A stretch of DNA of 60,000 nucleotides from Strigamia acuminata (Eukaryota; Arthropoda; Chilopoda; Geophilomorpha; Linotaeniidae), in the NCBI GenBank assembly GCA_949358305.1, contig OX442318.1, positions 7,056,501 to 7,116,500 of the forward strand, given 5' to 3'. The notes beneath the pieces are model-generated. The model was given only the letters and a program-made list of their open reading frames with translations. It searched no databases and was not told the origin of the DNA. The translations under genes were made by a program, and so were the position numbers. Positions 32,141 to 43,690 of this stretch are shown here, piece by piece (position 1 is the stretch's first letter; the number at the start of each line of letters is the position of its first letter).

Positions 32141-34389
32141 ATGAAGAACCGTCATTCGCCCGTGGTGAGCAGCAGCGAAGTTGTCAAGATGGCGTCAACC
32201 GATTCGTCGTCGTCCAACAAAACGTGGGAACTGACGCTGTACGAACTGCAGCGCACCTCGCAAGAGGCCATTACCGACAACACGGAGATCGCAGTGTCGC
32301 CGCGCAGCCTCCACAGTGAACTCATGTGCCCCATCTGCCTGGACATGCTGAAGAACACGATGACAACCAAGGAGTGTTTACATCGCTTCTGCCAGGAATG
32401 TATTATCACGGCTTTGCGGAGCGGCAATAAGGAATGTCCGACGTGTCGCAAGAAGTTGGTGTCGAAGAGATCGTTGAGACCGGACCCGAATTTCGATATG
32501 CTTATATCGAAGATTTATCCGAGTAGGGATGAATATGAGGCGCACCAGGAGAAAGTGCTGGCGAAATTGAATAGAACTCATAATCAGAATGTTATTGCGT
32601 CGATTGAGGAGGGGATCCGGTTCCAGGCGTTGAATCGGGCGCAGAGAGTTCGGAAACATCCGCAGGACGAAGCGCCGTTGGTTAATAACGTACCGAATCA
32701 AGTTGTTCCGCTAGTGCCGGTCGTTACGAATAATAATAATAATAATAGCAGCAATATGAGGTTGATAATTTAGAGATAATTTAATGAAATTTGATTAAAT
32801 TTAATGATAATTCATTGAAATTCATTGAAATTCAATGAAATTCAATGATAATTCATTGAAATTCAATGAAATTCATTGAAATTCAATGAAATTCAATGAT
32901 AATTCAATGAAATTCATTGAAATTTAATGAAATTTAATAAAATTCAATGATATTTCATTGAAATTCATTGAAATTCATTGAAATTCAATGAAATTTAATG
33001 ATAATTCAATGAAATTCATTGAAATTCATTGAAATTCAATGAAATTTAATGATAATTCAATGAAATTTAATGATAATTCAATGAAATTCAATGAAATTTA
33101 ATGATTATTCAGTGAAACTTAATGAAAATCAAATGAATTCAATGAAATTCAATGAAATTTAATGATTATTCAGTGAAACTTAATGAAAATCAAATGAATT
33201 CAATGAAATTTAATGAAATATAAATGAAAATCAAATGAATTCAATGAAATTTAATGAAATATAAATGAAATTCAATGAAATTCAATGAAATTTAATGAAA
33301 TTTCAATGCAATTCAATGAAATTCAATGAAATTCAATGAAATTTAATGATTATTCAATGAAATTCATTGAAATTCAATGAAATTTAATGATAATTCAATG
33401 AAATTCAATGAAATTTAATGATTATTCAATGAAATTCAATGAAATTTAATGATTATTCAATGAAATTCATTGAAATTCATTAAAATTTAATGAAATTCAA
33501 TGAAATTCAATGTTAATTTAATGAAATTGAATAAAATTGAATGATTATTCAGTGAAACTTAATGAAAATCAAATGAATTCAATGAAATTTAATGAAATAT
33601 AAATAAAATTCAATGAAATTCAATGAAATTCAATGAAATTCAATGAAATTCAATGAAATTCAATGAAATTTCAATGCAATTCAAAGAAAATTAATTAAAT
33701 TTCAATGTGATTCAGTGTAACTTAATGAATTATTGAGATATTAATGCATATATTTATTTTATTTCTAGCAATAATGTGATTCCGGCTGAAAACGGGAACA
33801 GTAACAGCAACGATGGTGTTGTGGTGGCAAACGTAACAACAATTGAGTCGCCAAATTCGACAAATTCCGTGGTGACGCCAACCAGTTCGTGCGATTCATC
33901 CATACCGAGAAAAAGGCAGAAAACTGCATCTGCAGACGAATCCGGGTCCGGGATTGATGCGGGGCAGGAGTCGGTCGGGGAAGAAGCCGGGTCCGACTCG
34001 GCGCCGAGCAATGAGATCGAATTAGTTTTTAAACCGCATCCGCAAGTCGAAGATTTGGGCGAAGGATTTATTCGTTACATTAAAACAACTGCCAATGCAA
34101 CAGGTTTTTATTCTAAAAATCTCTTTCTTAATTTAATTTAAATTTATTCATTTTATATTTAGTTGATCATCTTTCTAAGTATTTGATGATGCGCCTTGCG
34201 CTGGATTCCAAGTTGGAAGAATTTACGGGTCCTGAGTTTGCCAATGCCGACACTCAGTTCGCCATTTTCATCGCGTGCACACCGGGTCAGTTTACGGTTT
34301 TAAATGGAAATATGACATTGGATCAAGTGAATGAGAAATACTGGAAAGTCAATAAGCCTTTGGAAATGTATTATTCGGTTAAGAAATAA
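32141..34389 (+). CDS. Sce: RING1/RNF2 (Sex combs extra), Polycomb PRC1 E3 ligase
   Basis: This is the catalytic subunit of Polycomb repressive complex 1, which monoubiquitinates histone H2A in the nucleus. Exons are 32141-32760, 33769-34103 and 34163-34389 (1182 nt, 393 aa; human RNF2 336). The RING finger is complete (CPICLDML...CLHRFC..CI...CPTC) and is preceded by the family-typical [20 protein letters not shown]. The C-terminal RAWUL domain is clear ([56 protein letters not shown]). A second ATG at 32189 in good context (MASTDSSSS) is an equally plausible start. The middle linker carries N and S runs and a basic PRKRQK cluster. The last 40 bp of coding sequence and the 3' UTR are duplicated downstream. 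Confidence 0.95.
32775..33720. repeat. Minisatellite in the RING1 intron
   Basis: About 950 bp are made of 9-10-bp blocks (ATTCAATGAA, ATTCATTGAA, ATTTAATGAT) arranged in higher-order units of about 19-40 bp. Because ATTCATTGAA and TTCAATGAAT are inverses of each other, the array can fold into many small hairpins. Confidence 0.9.
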
Positions 34390-34629
34390 GTTTATGTTAA
34401 ATTTAAGTTGAAATTATATAATTATTGTACAAAAAAATGAAGGAAAAGAAAAGTTTGTTTATAATTTGTAAATGTTTTTTAAGTTACGATAAAAAAAATA
34501 CTATGCCGAGATGATAATTGGCTGAAAAAACGAGTTTTATTACGAAAATAAATGAAGTATGGTGAATAAAAAAATGGAAATATATATATAAATAAAATTT
34601 AATAGTGGATGTAAACAAACGAGCTGCCA
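34350..34629 (+). repeat. Segmental duplication, copy 1 (end of RING1 and its 3' UTR)
   Basis: The segment runs from CAATAAGCCTTTGG in the last exon to ACGAGCTGCCA. It is repeated in the same orientation at 36997-37274 with only scattered differences. Confidence 0.9.
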
Positions 34630-35028
34630 AAACATCTGTAATGCAGGGAAGCATTACATATTAGACTTCTAAACCCTTTTACACTTTTCTTCGATCACTT
34701 CGGTTAGTTTTTTAAAATAATTTTTTTTTTTAAATTTCCCACCCAGTTGTCCAATTTTCATTACATTACATTACGTTTCGGTCACAGCTTCCGCCAGGTG
34801 GCGCTCCGGTTTACTTAAATTTTGCCGTAATTTGCTTTTTTCACCCTTATAACTATATTTGATCCAAAAACTAACGACGCCATCGTTTTCAGCGCCAAAT
34901 TACACGTTGGAAATCTTATTTAATCATTCAAATTGTTCAGTTTTAAAAATCAGTCTTTTTCAAATTTCCCACCAAATTTGCCATGCGGTCGCGACTTTGG
35001 TGGATCGTAACGCTACTCAGTAGCGAGA
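34630..35028. promoter_or_regulatory. Intergenic stretch with a CTCF-like motif
   Basis: At 34791-34807 the sequence CCGCCAGGTGGCGCTCC closely fits the CTCF consensus core (CCAGGTGGCGCT). The rest is AT-rich. No gene was found. Confidence 0.45.
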
Positions 35029-35532
35029 ATGTTCACTGCGTTCTCCTTCCAAAGATTCAAAATGTGCAAATTTATGGCAATATTGTTTCGTTTTATACTA
35101 TTATTATATTATAAAACATGTGATGAAGTTGCTGAGATGTTATGCAGTATCTGTGAGGGAAATTGCTGTAATATCAATTGGTATTTGGGGAAATATCTGT
35201 GGGTAATGATCCTTTATTATTCGCTCTACGAACTCATCGGCTCTTGGTAATATCTAATATAAGACATATTATTGTCTTATACTATTGACATAGTATTGTT
35301 GTTTGTAAATTTTTTTTTTTTTTTTAGTTTTAACCCGACAAAGCACCTGTATTCGCTGTCGGAGGATATAAAATTGTATGAATTTGCAAAGTTTTTGAAG
35401 ACTCGCTACAAAAAAATTCCAAGTTTCCATGTTAAATGGTTCCTGATCATTTGCTTTTGGTCCTTCAATCGACCAACGGTCGAATCTGCAAGGAAGCGGA
35501 TGTCAATGCTTCTTAGAAAAAACTCCGAATAA
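35029..35532 (+). CDS. Unrecognised two-exon open frame, about 140 aa
   Basis: ATG at 35029; exons 35029-35246 and 35328-35532 joined by an 81-bp intron with GTAATA donor and a T-tract plus TTTAG acceptor. The junction keeps the frame (TG/T) and gives 423 nt, 140 aa. The first exon is rich in Cys and aromatic residues (MLCSICEGNCCNINWYLGKY). The second has a hydrophobic stretch (WFLIICFWSF) followed by basic residues and ends ...MLLRKNSE. I do not recognise a family; a fragment of a membrane receptor is one guess. It lies between the two copies of the RING1 3' duplication, so it might be young or a relic. Confidence 0.35.
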
Positions 35533-35589
35533 GTTTGTGCATCATTTAATTTATTTAAAATTTAAATGTCGTTTTTACATGTAAAATGC

Positions 35590-36312
35590 AATTTTTACAC
35601 GTGAAATGTCGTTTTAACACCTTAGAAAGTTGTTTTTCGCCCTAAAAAAAAATCTATTTTTACACCTTAAAAAAACCATTTTGCATGTAAAAATCCATTT
35701 TGCATGTAAAAATCCATTTTGCATGTAAAAATCCATTTTGCATGTAAAAATCCATTTTGCATGTAAAAATCCATTTTGCATGTAAAAATCCATTTTGCAT
35801 GTAAAAATCCATTTTGCATGTAAAAATCCATTTTGCATGTAAAAATCCATTTTGCACGTAAAAATCCATTTTGCACGTAAAAATCCATTTTGCACGTAAA
35901 AATCCATTTTGCACGTAAAAATCCATTTTTGCACGTAAAAATCCATTTTTGCACGTAAAAATCCATTTTTGCACGTAAAAATCCATTTTTGCACGTAAAA
36001 ATCCATTTTTGCACGTAAAAATCCATTTTTGCACGTAAAAATCCATTTTTGCACGTAAAAATCCATTTTTGCACGTAAAAATCCATTTTTGCACGTAAAA
36101 ATCCATTTTTGCACGTAAAAATCCATTTTTGCACGTAAAAATCCATTTTTGCACGTAAAAATCCATTTTTGCACGTAAAAATCCATTTTTGCACGTAAAA
36201 ATCCATTTTTGCACGTAAAAATCCATTTTTGCACGTAAAAATCCATTTTTGCACGTAAAAATCCATTTTTGCACGTAAAAATCCATTTTTGCACGTAAAA
36301 ATCCATTTTTGA
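35590..36312. repeat. Large 19/20-bp minisatellite
   Basis: Roughly ten units of 19 bp with CATGTAAAAATCCATTTTG (35683-35855), then units with CACGTAAAAATCCATTTTG, then about nineteen nearly perfect 20-bp units GCACGTAAAAATCCATTTTT (about 35930-36310). Base changes (CATG to CACG) and the length switch (19 to 20) mark successive expansion waves. The array is open in three minus-strand frames of about 200 codons; these are not genes. Confidence 0.95.
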
Positions 36313-36490
36313 ACTTAATTATGCACCTGAAATGGGGACTTTAAATCTCTCTGCCCCAATTTGACCTCCAAATGGGTTTTTATTTTTATTTTATTTTATT
36401 AATTCAATGTTTTATTATTTTTTTGTAGAAGTGGCTACATTGAAGTTTGAAGAGTAGGTGTAGGCGGCAACCAGGGGACTCGAACAATTA

Positions 36491-36876
36491 GGGGCCGTCC
36501 ATAAATTACGTAACGCCTGGAGGGGGGGGGGGGAGGGGGTTTCAAATTTTGTTACGGGTTGTTACGACGAGGAGGGGGGGGGGTCTTAATAATGTTACGT
36601 AACAAAATTTATTTTAACTTTTTTGAAATTTTTTTTAAATTTTTGTGAAATTTTTTGAAATTTTTTTTAAATTTTTGTAAAAAATTTTAAATTTGTGTAA
36701 AATTTTGGAGTATAAGCTTGTATCAAATTTTTTTTTGGAGGGGGGGGGTAGTGAGTTTTGTTACGTAATATTAATATTCTAGGGGGGGTTTGTGGATTTG
36801 TTACGACCTTGTTACAAGGGGGGGGAGGGAGTCTAAAAATCGTAAAATCAGCGTTACGTAATTTATGGACGGCCCC
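36491..36876. mobile_element. 386-bp TIR element with TTA target duplication
   Basis: GGGGCCGTCCATAAATTACG at the left and the exact inverse at the right, continuing to TAACGC, give about 26 bp of inverted repeat. TTA flanks both ends (36488-36490 and 36877-36879). The inside carries several G-runs (AGGGGGGGGG) and GTTACG motifs. This type of end is common in arthropod genomes; the TTA site suggests PIF/Harbinger. Confidence 0.82.
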
Positions 36877-36996
36877 TTATTGGAAAATTAAAAATTGAAA
36901 CTTCGAATTCAAATTTTATTTTTCTTGTGGCGGCTGAGGGTTTTCGATCCATTAATTCAATTTTCAATTTGTAGGTGGCGCATTAGGGCCACCATA

Positions 36997-37274
36997 CAAT
37001 AAGCCTTTGGAAATGTATTATTCGGTTAAGAAATAAGTTTATGTTAAATTTAAGTTGAAATTATATAATTATTGTACAAAAAATAAAGAAAAAAAAAGTT
37101 TGTTTATAATTTGTAAATGTTTTTTAAGTTACGATAAAAAAAATACTACGCCGAGATGATAATTGGCTAAAAATACGAGTTTTATTACGCAAATAAATTA
37201 AGTATGGTAAATAAAAAAATGCAAATACATATATAAATAAAATTTAATGGCGGATGTAAACAAACGAGCTGCCA
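36997..37274 (+). pseudogene. Duplicated fragment of the RING1/RNF2 3' end
   Basis: This copy of 34350-34629 includes the last 13 sense codons of RING1 (from within ...[12 protein letters not shown]), its stop and about 240 bp of 3' UTR. Differences are few (for example ATACTATGCC to ATACTACGCC). No other RING1 exon accompanies it, so it cannot make a RING1 protein. A read-through exon or shared poly(A) signal for a neighbouring transcript is conceivable. Confidence 0.88.
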
Positions 37275-37553
37275 TTTTGAATGCCGCCATTTTGGATCCA
37301 ACTATAAAAAGAAAAAAGAAAAAAAAATATTATAATTTAAATGACTACCTAAAATCACCTCTAATTAATCCCAAAATTAAACATTAATCCACAAACGATT
37401 TACCAATCCACAAAACCTTGAATCGATTCAAACATTTTATTTATAAACTTCCAAAACAGCCAATCAGAAGCGAGACCGATCGCTGCGCCCGCTTCAAGAT
37501 TCAAACCTAAAAACTCAAGGTGGTCGTTTCCAGCTCAATTCCCGCTCTCCACC

Positions 37554-40500
37554 ATGGCAAACCAGCAGTTAAACTACAGGTAAACAACCAAAAAACTAAA
37601 CAAAACCACTCCCTAACTCTCCAATTCCACCCCAACAGAGAAATCATTCCGAATCAATCCATAATCCGGCGCTGGAAAGAAATCTCCATCGACACCGGCG
37701 CAGCACAGAGCACGCTGCAGGATATAATGTTACCCGAGTGCGCGGGAGGTTTCACGTACCAGGACAGCGGTCGCAACCGCGCAAACCCGATAACCAGACA
37801 CCGCTTCATCTACTGGAAGATCTCGCACGACGTCCTCGAACTAACCGAACAATCGCTCGACTACAACCTGCACGCGAACCAAATCCGCTTTCGTTTCCAA
37901 GACACGCCCGTCCTGGACGGCGTGAGCGTCCACGAAACCACCAACCACGTGATCGTGCTCGTGGCCACCGTGTTCAGCGTCCACCGCCTCGTTTTTCCGC
38001 ACCCCAACAAGCTGCAGCGCCAAGATTTCGTGCACAATGCGGACCATTCGCACCCGTCCGTCTTCAGCGACGCGTCGGCGAGCACCGGCAACGACCCCCG
38101 CTCACAATTCGTGTTCGAACTGACCAACAACACCACGGCGTTGCCCCATTCCGCCGCCAGTTGGCTCACGAGCGACGGCGACGCGCTTTTCGCCATCGCC
38201 AGTCACTTGGACCGAATCATAACGGTTCGTTTGCCCAGCGCGGACTCGCACGCGTCGCCGTCCGTCAACGAACTGCGCTGCGCGTCCGTCATGCAGTGGT
38301 TCTGGACCGGCATCATGCCCGCCGCCATTCGCAGCGCACGTGACGTCACCATCGTCAACGTGTGCATCCATTCTCTGCGCGGCGATCTCTTCGTTTTCGC
38401 CCTGACTCGCGACTGCAAGGTGCGCCAATGGTCGTGCCGCGACTACGAGTGCGTCATGGTGTTCGACGTGCTCGACTTGATCCGCGACACGTCCAGCAAG
38501 AACTTGAACGGACCGCAGAACCACGTGCTCCGCAAAGCGCTCTCGAGCGACGACGACTCGCTCTACCTCGGCGTCTACCTGTGCCTGAACAACAGCCGAC
38601 ACATCTGCGTCCTCCAGTCGCTCAACCAGTCCGGCCAGCACCAATTAACGCTCGTGACCACCGTCCAACTTCCGGAATGTCACCTAGTCGACTTCACGCT
38701 CACACACCCGTCCGTGTGGGCGCTGTGGTCGGTCGGAGACGGCGACACGGCCGTTTACGTGACCCCCATCGACGCGGAAGTTGAAAACGTGGAAACGTGG
38801 ACGCGCGTGGTCCTCGAAGCGCCCCCCGAGCGCGAGATCAACCTGCAACTGGGCGTCGTGGACCCCCGAGAGGCTTTCATGGAGAGAATCTTCGCGCCGG
38901 GAGATTTTTCCATCCAAACCATCACGAAAGCCGTGAGCATCTACCGGCGCTCGGCCGACGCGTCGTTGCTGAGCGACGTGAGCGTCCCCGTGAGCGTTCT
39001 GAAGGAGGAAGTGATCCTCGTGGTGGAAAAGGCCATCCAGATGCAGGCGAGCGAGTACGAGATGGAAGATGGCGACTACTTCAACCTGCAGTTGGATTGC
39101 TGGTCCAAATTCTACTCGTGCTGCGTCCAGTACCAGGAGGTGGAGTCGAAGATCATGGGGTTGGTCGTGGACGAGAGGTCCGGGCTCGTGTGCACGGTCA
39201 AGAAAGTGCAGTTTTCCGTGTTGAGGCCGATGGACGCGGTCGAGGAGCTGATTTTGGGCGAGGGGGCGTCGAGTGGGATTGTCGAAGAGCCGGCGTTGTG
39301 GCCGGATTTGGAGAAGTTGGCGGAGTGTTTGAGGATGGTTGGGACGCACGTGAAGGAGGATGTTAAGGAGGCGTTCGAGTGCGAGTTGGCGAAGAGGGTG
39401 GAGCCGGAGGAGATCGTTGCGGCGTTGATGGAGAGTTTTTTGGTGCGGGCGACGCCGGACGACGGGGGGAGTTTTTTGGGTGGGTTGACGAAGTTGACGA
39501 ATGGGATGGGGAGTTTGGTGGGGGCGGTGGAGGGGGTTTTGGCGGCGGTGGATTTGGCGAGTGGGGATGAGGGGTTGGGGGTTGTTGTGGAGGAGGGGGT
39601 TGGGGTTTGTGGGTGTTTGTTGGCGAGTGATGTTGGGGGGAGTTTGATGGCGAAGTCGGTGGGGCAGATGGCGAGGTTGAGGTTCGATTTGTGTCGGAAT
39701 TTGATGTTTTATTTTCATTTGTTGAAGATTGTTAATTCGATGAAGCAGAATGCACGGGTAGGTTTTGGGGTTTTGGGGGTTGGAAGTGTTGTGTTGTTTT
39801 GGGTTTTTTTTTTTTTTTTTTTTGGGGGGGGGGGGGGGGGGTTTGTTTTGGAGTGGGGGATTGGATTTTGGTATTTTTTGGAGTGGAGTTGTGGATGTTT
39901 GGCAAATGTTTGTTGAAATTTAAGAAAGTATTCTTTGATTTTGTCAAGATTTAACAGTGTTTTTATTATTTTGTATTCTTATTGTTTTGTTATAATTTGA
40001 CAAAGCATTCTCATTATTTTGTCAAAATTCATGAGAAATTTTAAAAGTTTTGTCAAAGTTTATTAGAAATTTTAAAAGTTTTGTCAAAGTTTATTAGAAA
40101 TTTACCAAAGTAGTCCTAAATTTAACAAACACTTGTCGGTATTTATGAAAAATTTCGAATAATTGGTTGGAATTTATGAAAAATTTTGAATAATTTGTTT
40201 GAATTTATCAAAAATTTCGAATAATTTGTTGGAATTTATCAAAAATTTCGAATAATTTCTTGGAATTTATGAAAAATTTCGAATAATTTGTTGGAATTTA
40301 TCAAAAATTTCAAATAATTTGTTGGAATTTATCAAAAATTTCGAATAATTTCTTGGAATTTATCAAAAATTTCGAATAATTTCTTGAAATTTATCAAAAA
40401 TTTCGAATAATTTCTTGAAATTTATCAAAAATTTCGAATAATTTCTTCAAATTTATCAAAAATTTGTCTGAATTTTTTAAAATTTGTCAAACTATCAAAT

Positions 40501-42986
40501 TTTCCAAATAAAATGATTTTAATGACATTAATGGCGCTTCAAATCTTTATAAACGATTTATTTAATGTAAACTTTAGAACCGCCATTAATTTCATTAAAA
40601 TCATTTTAATTTATTATCATTATCACAAGGAAAGTGTGCATATAGATGCTTTTTATATGAAATTTTCCAACTTTTATCGGAATTTATCACCATTTTCAAA
40701 TTTTTACAGAAATATACAGTAGGACGTCAATTACCACAACCATAAATCATAACTAAAACCGATTTTCGGATAATCGACGCTCCACTGTATTACTACACTC
40801 CAATATTTACCAAAATCCACCCAAAAACTCCCATCAACCAACCAACACAACCAACATTTCCAATTCCACACGCAATCCCACCACGATAACTAATCCCATC
40901 TCTTTTCTATTTACAGACACTAAGAAGACTAGAATCGGACCTCATTCCCCAAACCGAACTTCTTCTTCGTTCCTACCACGTCCTCGTCTGGGCGTCCGAA
41001 ACCGTCACATCTCAAGTTCCTCGCACGACCATCGAAACCGGTCTCAACCAACTCGCGCTCCTCAACATAAGCGACAACCCAAAGACCGAAAAAGCCTCCA
41101 TCCAACTGACGTGTCTAGTCGAGTTATTCATCCGTCTACACGGCGGATTCCAAGCCCGCTCCGTCTTAGCCCACAATCTCCCCCAATCCAACCCCTCCTG
41201 TCTGTGGATAGAAATGATCACCCCCATCGTGCAGACCCTCGGACAACTACTCTGGCCGTTGAGCATCCACTTCTCCTTCCCAGAATTCCTGCTCACACAC
41301 TGCCAGCACCTCCAACTGAGCGAATACGTGCAACTGCTCGACGGCTGGTGCGAATGGAACGTCGCCTCCCGCTACTTCCTCTTGGGAAACGTCTACTTGA
41401 ACACCGGCGAAGCCAACAAGAGCCTCGATTGGTTCTTCGCCGCCTCCGAACGCATCACGCCCGAAGAGTTCCTGTCCGTCAAAGTCATCTCGGACAAGGG
41501 CCCCGTCTTGACCACTTACTACCTCAAAGTGATCCATCTTTTGGAGCAGTTCGCGCTCGCCGCGCACGCCATAACCGTGGCCAAGCGCGCCATCGCGATC
41601 ACGGACGCGAAGGACGACAATTTGGCCACTCTGTGGTGCATCATCTTCAAGCACCAGCTCGCGCTCGGCCACTACGGCGAGGCCTACGAGGCCGTGGTCA
41701 ACAACCCGAGCACGGCGCGCACCAAGGACTGCTTGCGCCAACTCATCGTGGTGTTGTGCGAGCGCAAGGAATTCAAGATTTTGGTCGAGTTCCCGTACAG
41801 CGGCCTCCAGGACGACTTCGTCGCCATTTTGGAGTCGCGCGCGCGCTCCGTGGACCTGACGACGCGCAATTTCTACGACATTTTGTATTCGTTTCACGTG
41901 TATCGCGGGAATTACCGGAAGGCCGGCAGCATCATGTACGAGTACGGCATGCGGCTGGGCAACGAAGTGCCGGGACTCAAGGGACTGCAGCGACAGGCCA
42001 AGTGCTATTTGGCCACGCTCAACTGTCTGCGATTGGTCGATCCGAAGCACGCGTGGATCGTTAAGTCGGTGGTGGAGACGCCGGACGACGCGGGGGAGCC
42101 GGCCGCCGTGAACATGTCGCCAAAGAGGGACCACGACGCCGACGAAGGCAACGCGCAGATGGCTCGGCGCATGAAGGTGCTCGAGTTGGGCTCGATTCAG
42201 AAGGAGTACGACTTGCTGCACGCGAGGCTGCACTTGTTCCGGAAGGAACCGGAGCTGACCAACGTGACGGCGCTGTTGTCCACGTCGGAGACCGTCGGAC
42301 TCCTCATCAACGTGGGACTGTTCGACGCGGCCATCCGGCTGTGCAGGACTTTTTGCGTGGGTTTTACGCCGGTCTTCGAGGGACTGACCGCCCGCTGCGT
42401 GGAGCTGTCGCAGGCGGTGAGGCCCCAGGATTCGGCGGCCGCTTGGGATTGGCTGAGCGAGAACGACTTGAATAGGGTGCACGTGGGCGCGAAGACGAAC
42501 CCGGCCGAACACGCGTGGGCGCTGCTGGAGAGATATCTGAAGGAGCTGGAGAGACGAGGGCAGAGCGAGTACCATTTGTGCGTGGCCACTAAATTGTTGG
42601 CCATGGGCGCGAGTTTGCCGCTGTGGTTGGCCGCTTCGTATAAGGCGGTTAACCCGACGGAGTTGCTGAGGTTGTATTTGGACTATGATCTTTTGGAAGA
42701 GGGCACGGAGTTGTGCTTGGGGTATGTGGATGCTGTTTTGGGGACTGGGAGGGAGTCGTTTGGGCTGAAGAATGGGCTACAGGGGCCCAATGCGCCGGTT
42801 TGGGTGCCTTATACGTTGATTGATCATTTGTTGGCGGTGTTGGAGACGGTGAAAGGGGATTTGGCGTATAAGGCGATGGATGAAAAAGTGGTTAGGAAGT
42901 TGGAGGAGTATAAGAAACATGTGACTTTCGTTTCTGATCAGATGATTGAGTTGGCCCATGAGAGGCAGAAATTAGCTAATAGATAA
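37554..42986 (+). CDS. Nup160: Nucleoporin NUP160
   Basis: NUP160 is part of the Y-shaped (Nup107-160) scaffold of the nuclear pore. Exons are 37554-37579, 37639-39757 and 40917-42986 (4215 nt, 1404 aa; human 1436). The N-terminal half is the beta-propeller (ECAGGFTYQDSG matching human ESAGGFYYVESG; RHRFIYWKISHDVLELTEQSLDYNL). The C-terminal helical stack has VVVLCERKEFKILVEFPY, ESRARSVDL, FHVYRGNYRKAGSIMYEYGMRLG and LLRLYLDYDLLEE. The short first exon starts in a good context (CCACCATGG) and encodes MANQQLNY. Upstream frames on GTG are not real starts. The exon around 39300-39757 is strongly G-biased (long GGGG runs, GAG/GTG codons), unlike the C-rich earlier part, yet stays open and ends at a good donor. 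Confidence 0.95.
39758..40500. repeat. NUP160 intron 2: homopolymers and about 30-bp minisatellite
   Basis: A T-run of about 18 followed at once by a G-run of about 18 sits at 39807-39841. From about 40135 to 40470 some ten copies of a 30-31-bp unit (AATTTATCAAAAATTTCGAA plus TAATTTCTTGG) follow. The G-run is a candidate G-quadruplex on the plus strand. Confidence 0.85.
40717..40787. mobile_element. 71-bp miniature pogo-like element
   Basis: CAGTAGGACGTCAATTA at the left and TAATCGACGCTCCACTG at the right are imperfect inverses, flanked by TA on both sides. The ends resemble the pogo-like end at 27611. Confidence 0.65.
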
Positions 42987-43120
42987 GAATTTGTAATGAT
43001 TTTTTTTTGTTTTTGTTTAATATTTGTATTGTTTTTCCTTAAATGCTTCACCACTGCCATTAATTAAACAATTTGTTAATAAAATATTTGATAAGAAGTT
43101 TGTAGGTTTTTGTATGAGTA

Positions 43121-43690
43121 CAGTCGAAACTCTTTATAACGAATCCCGTTATAACGAATTATCGATATAACGAATTGTTTAAAATGACTTGGTTGGCCAG
43201 CCATAGAACACCATGTTAAATATTTTCGTTATAACGAATTTCGATATAACGAATTAATCGTTATAACGAACAAGTTTTCAGGTACACTGTAATACCCATA
43301 AGCTCTCGTTATAACGAATTTTCAAAACTGATCACATCTGATGCCTATATTTAGAAAACAAAGAAAAATGAAAATGGCTGCCAAACGAAAGGCAATTTCA
43401 ATTTTAAGACAAGCTGAACATTATTAATGCCATTGACAATGGCAAGAAGCCATCCATTGTAGCTACTGAGTTTAATTTGTCCCGTTCTACAATTTCAGCT
43501 GCAAATTTCAACAATTTTAAAGAATCGGGACAAAATTAACATGAAACTACCATGAAATACCATGTTTATGAATAAATAATGTTTTTCATGATAAAATTTA
43601 ATTTTTTCACCTAATTCGTTTTAACGAATTCTCGTTATAACGAATCGATTCTTCCGGTCCCTTGCGATTCGTTATAAAGAGTTTCGACTG
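43121..43690. mobile_element. Tigger/pogo element with transposase remnant, copy 3
   Basis: This 570-bp element has the same ends as the MITEs at 12501 and 20379 (CAGTCGAAACTCTTTATAAC and inverse) and TA flanks. Between about 43365 and 43540 it encodes, with a frame break, the helix-turn-helix of a Tigger/pogo transposase (AAKRKAISIL, then IINAIDNGKKPSIVATEFNL and SRSTISAANF). The catalytic DDE domain is missing. It therefore links the small MITEs to their autonomous ancestor. Confidence 0.85.

Noticed and set aside
35614-36306. Three overlapping minus-strand frames of about 200-230 codons
   Set aside because: They are translations of a 20-bp minisatellite in all three frames. No start context, no splice sites and no conserved domain.
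37738-39718. Long frames on both strands overlapping NUP160 (for example 201 and 344 codons)
   Set aside because: Shadows of a GC-rich real gene; compositionally extreme (His/Arg/Pro-rich) and without motifs.
41111-42575. Alternative 317- and 442-codon frames over the NUP160 C-terminal exon
   Set aside because: Same reason: frame shadows of the recognised NUP160 frame.
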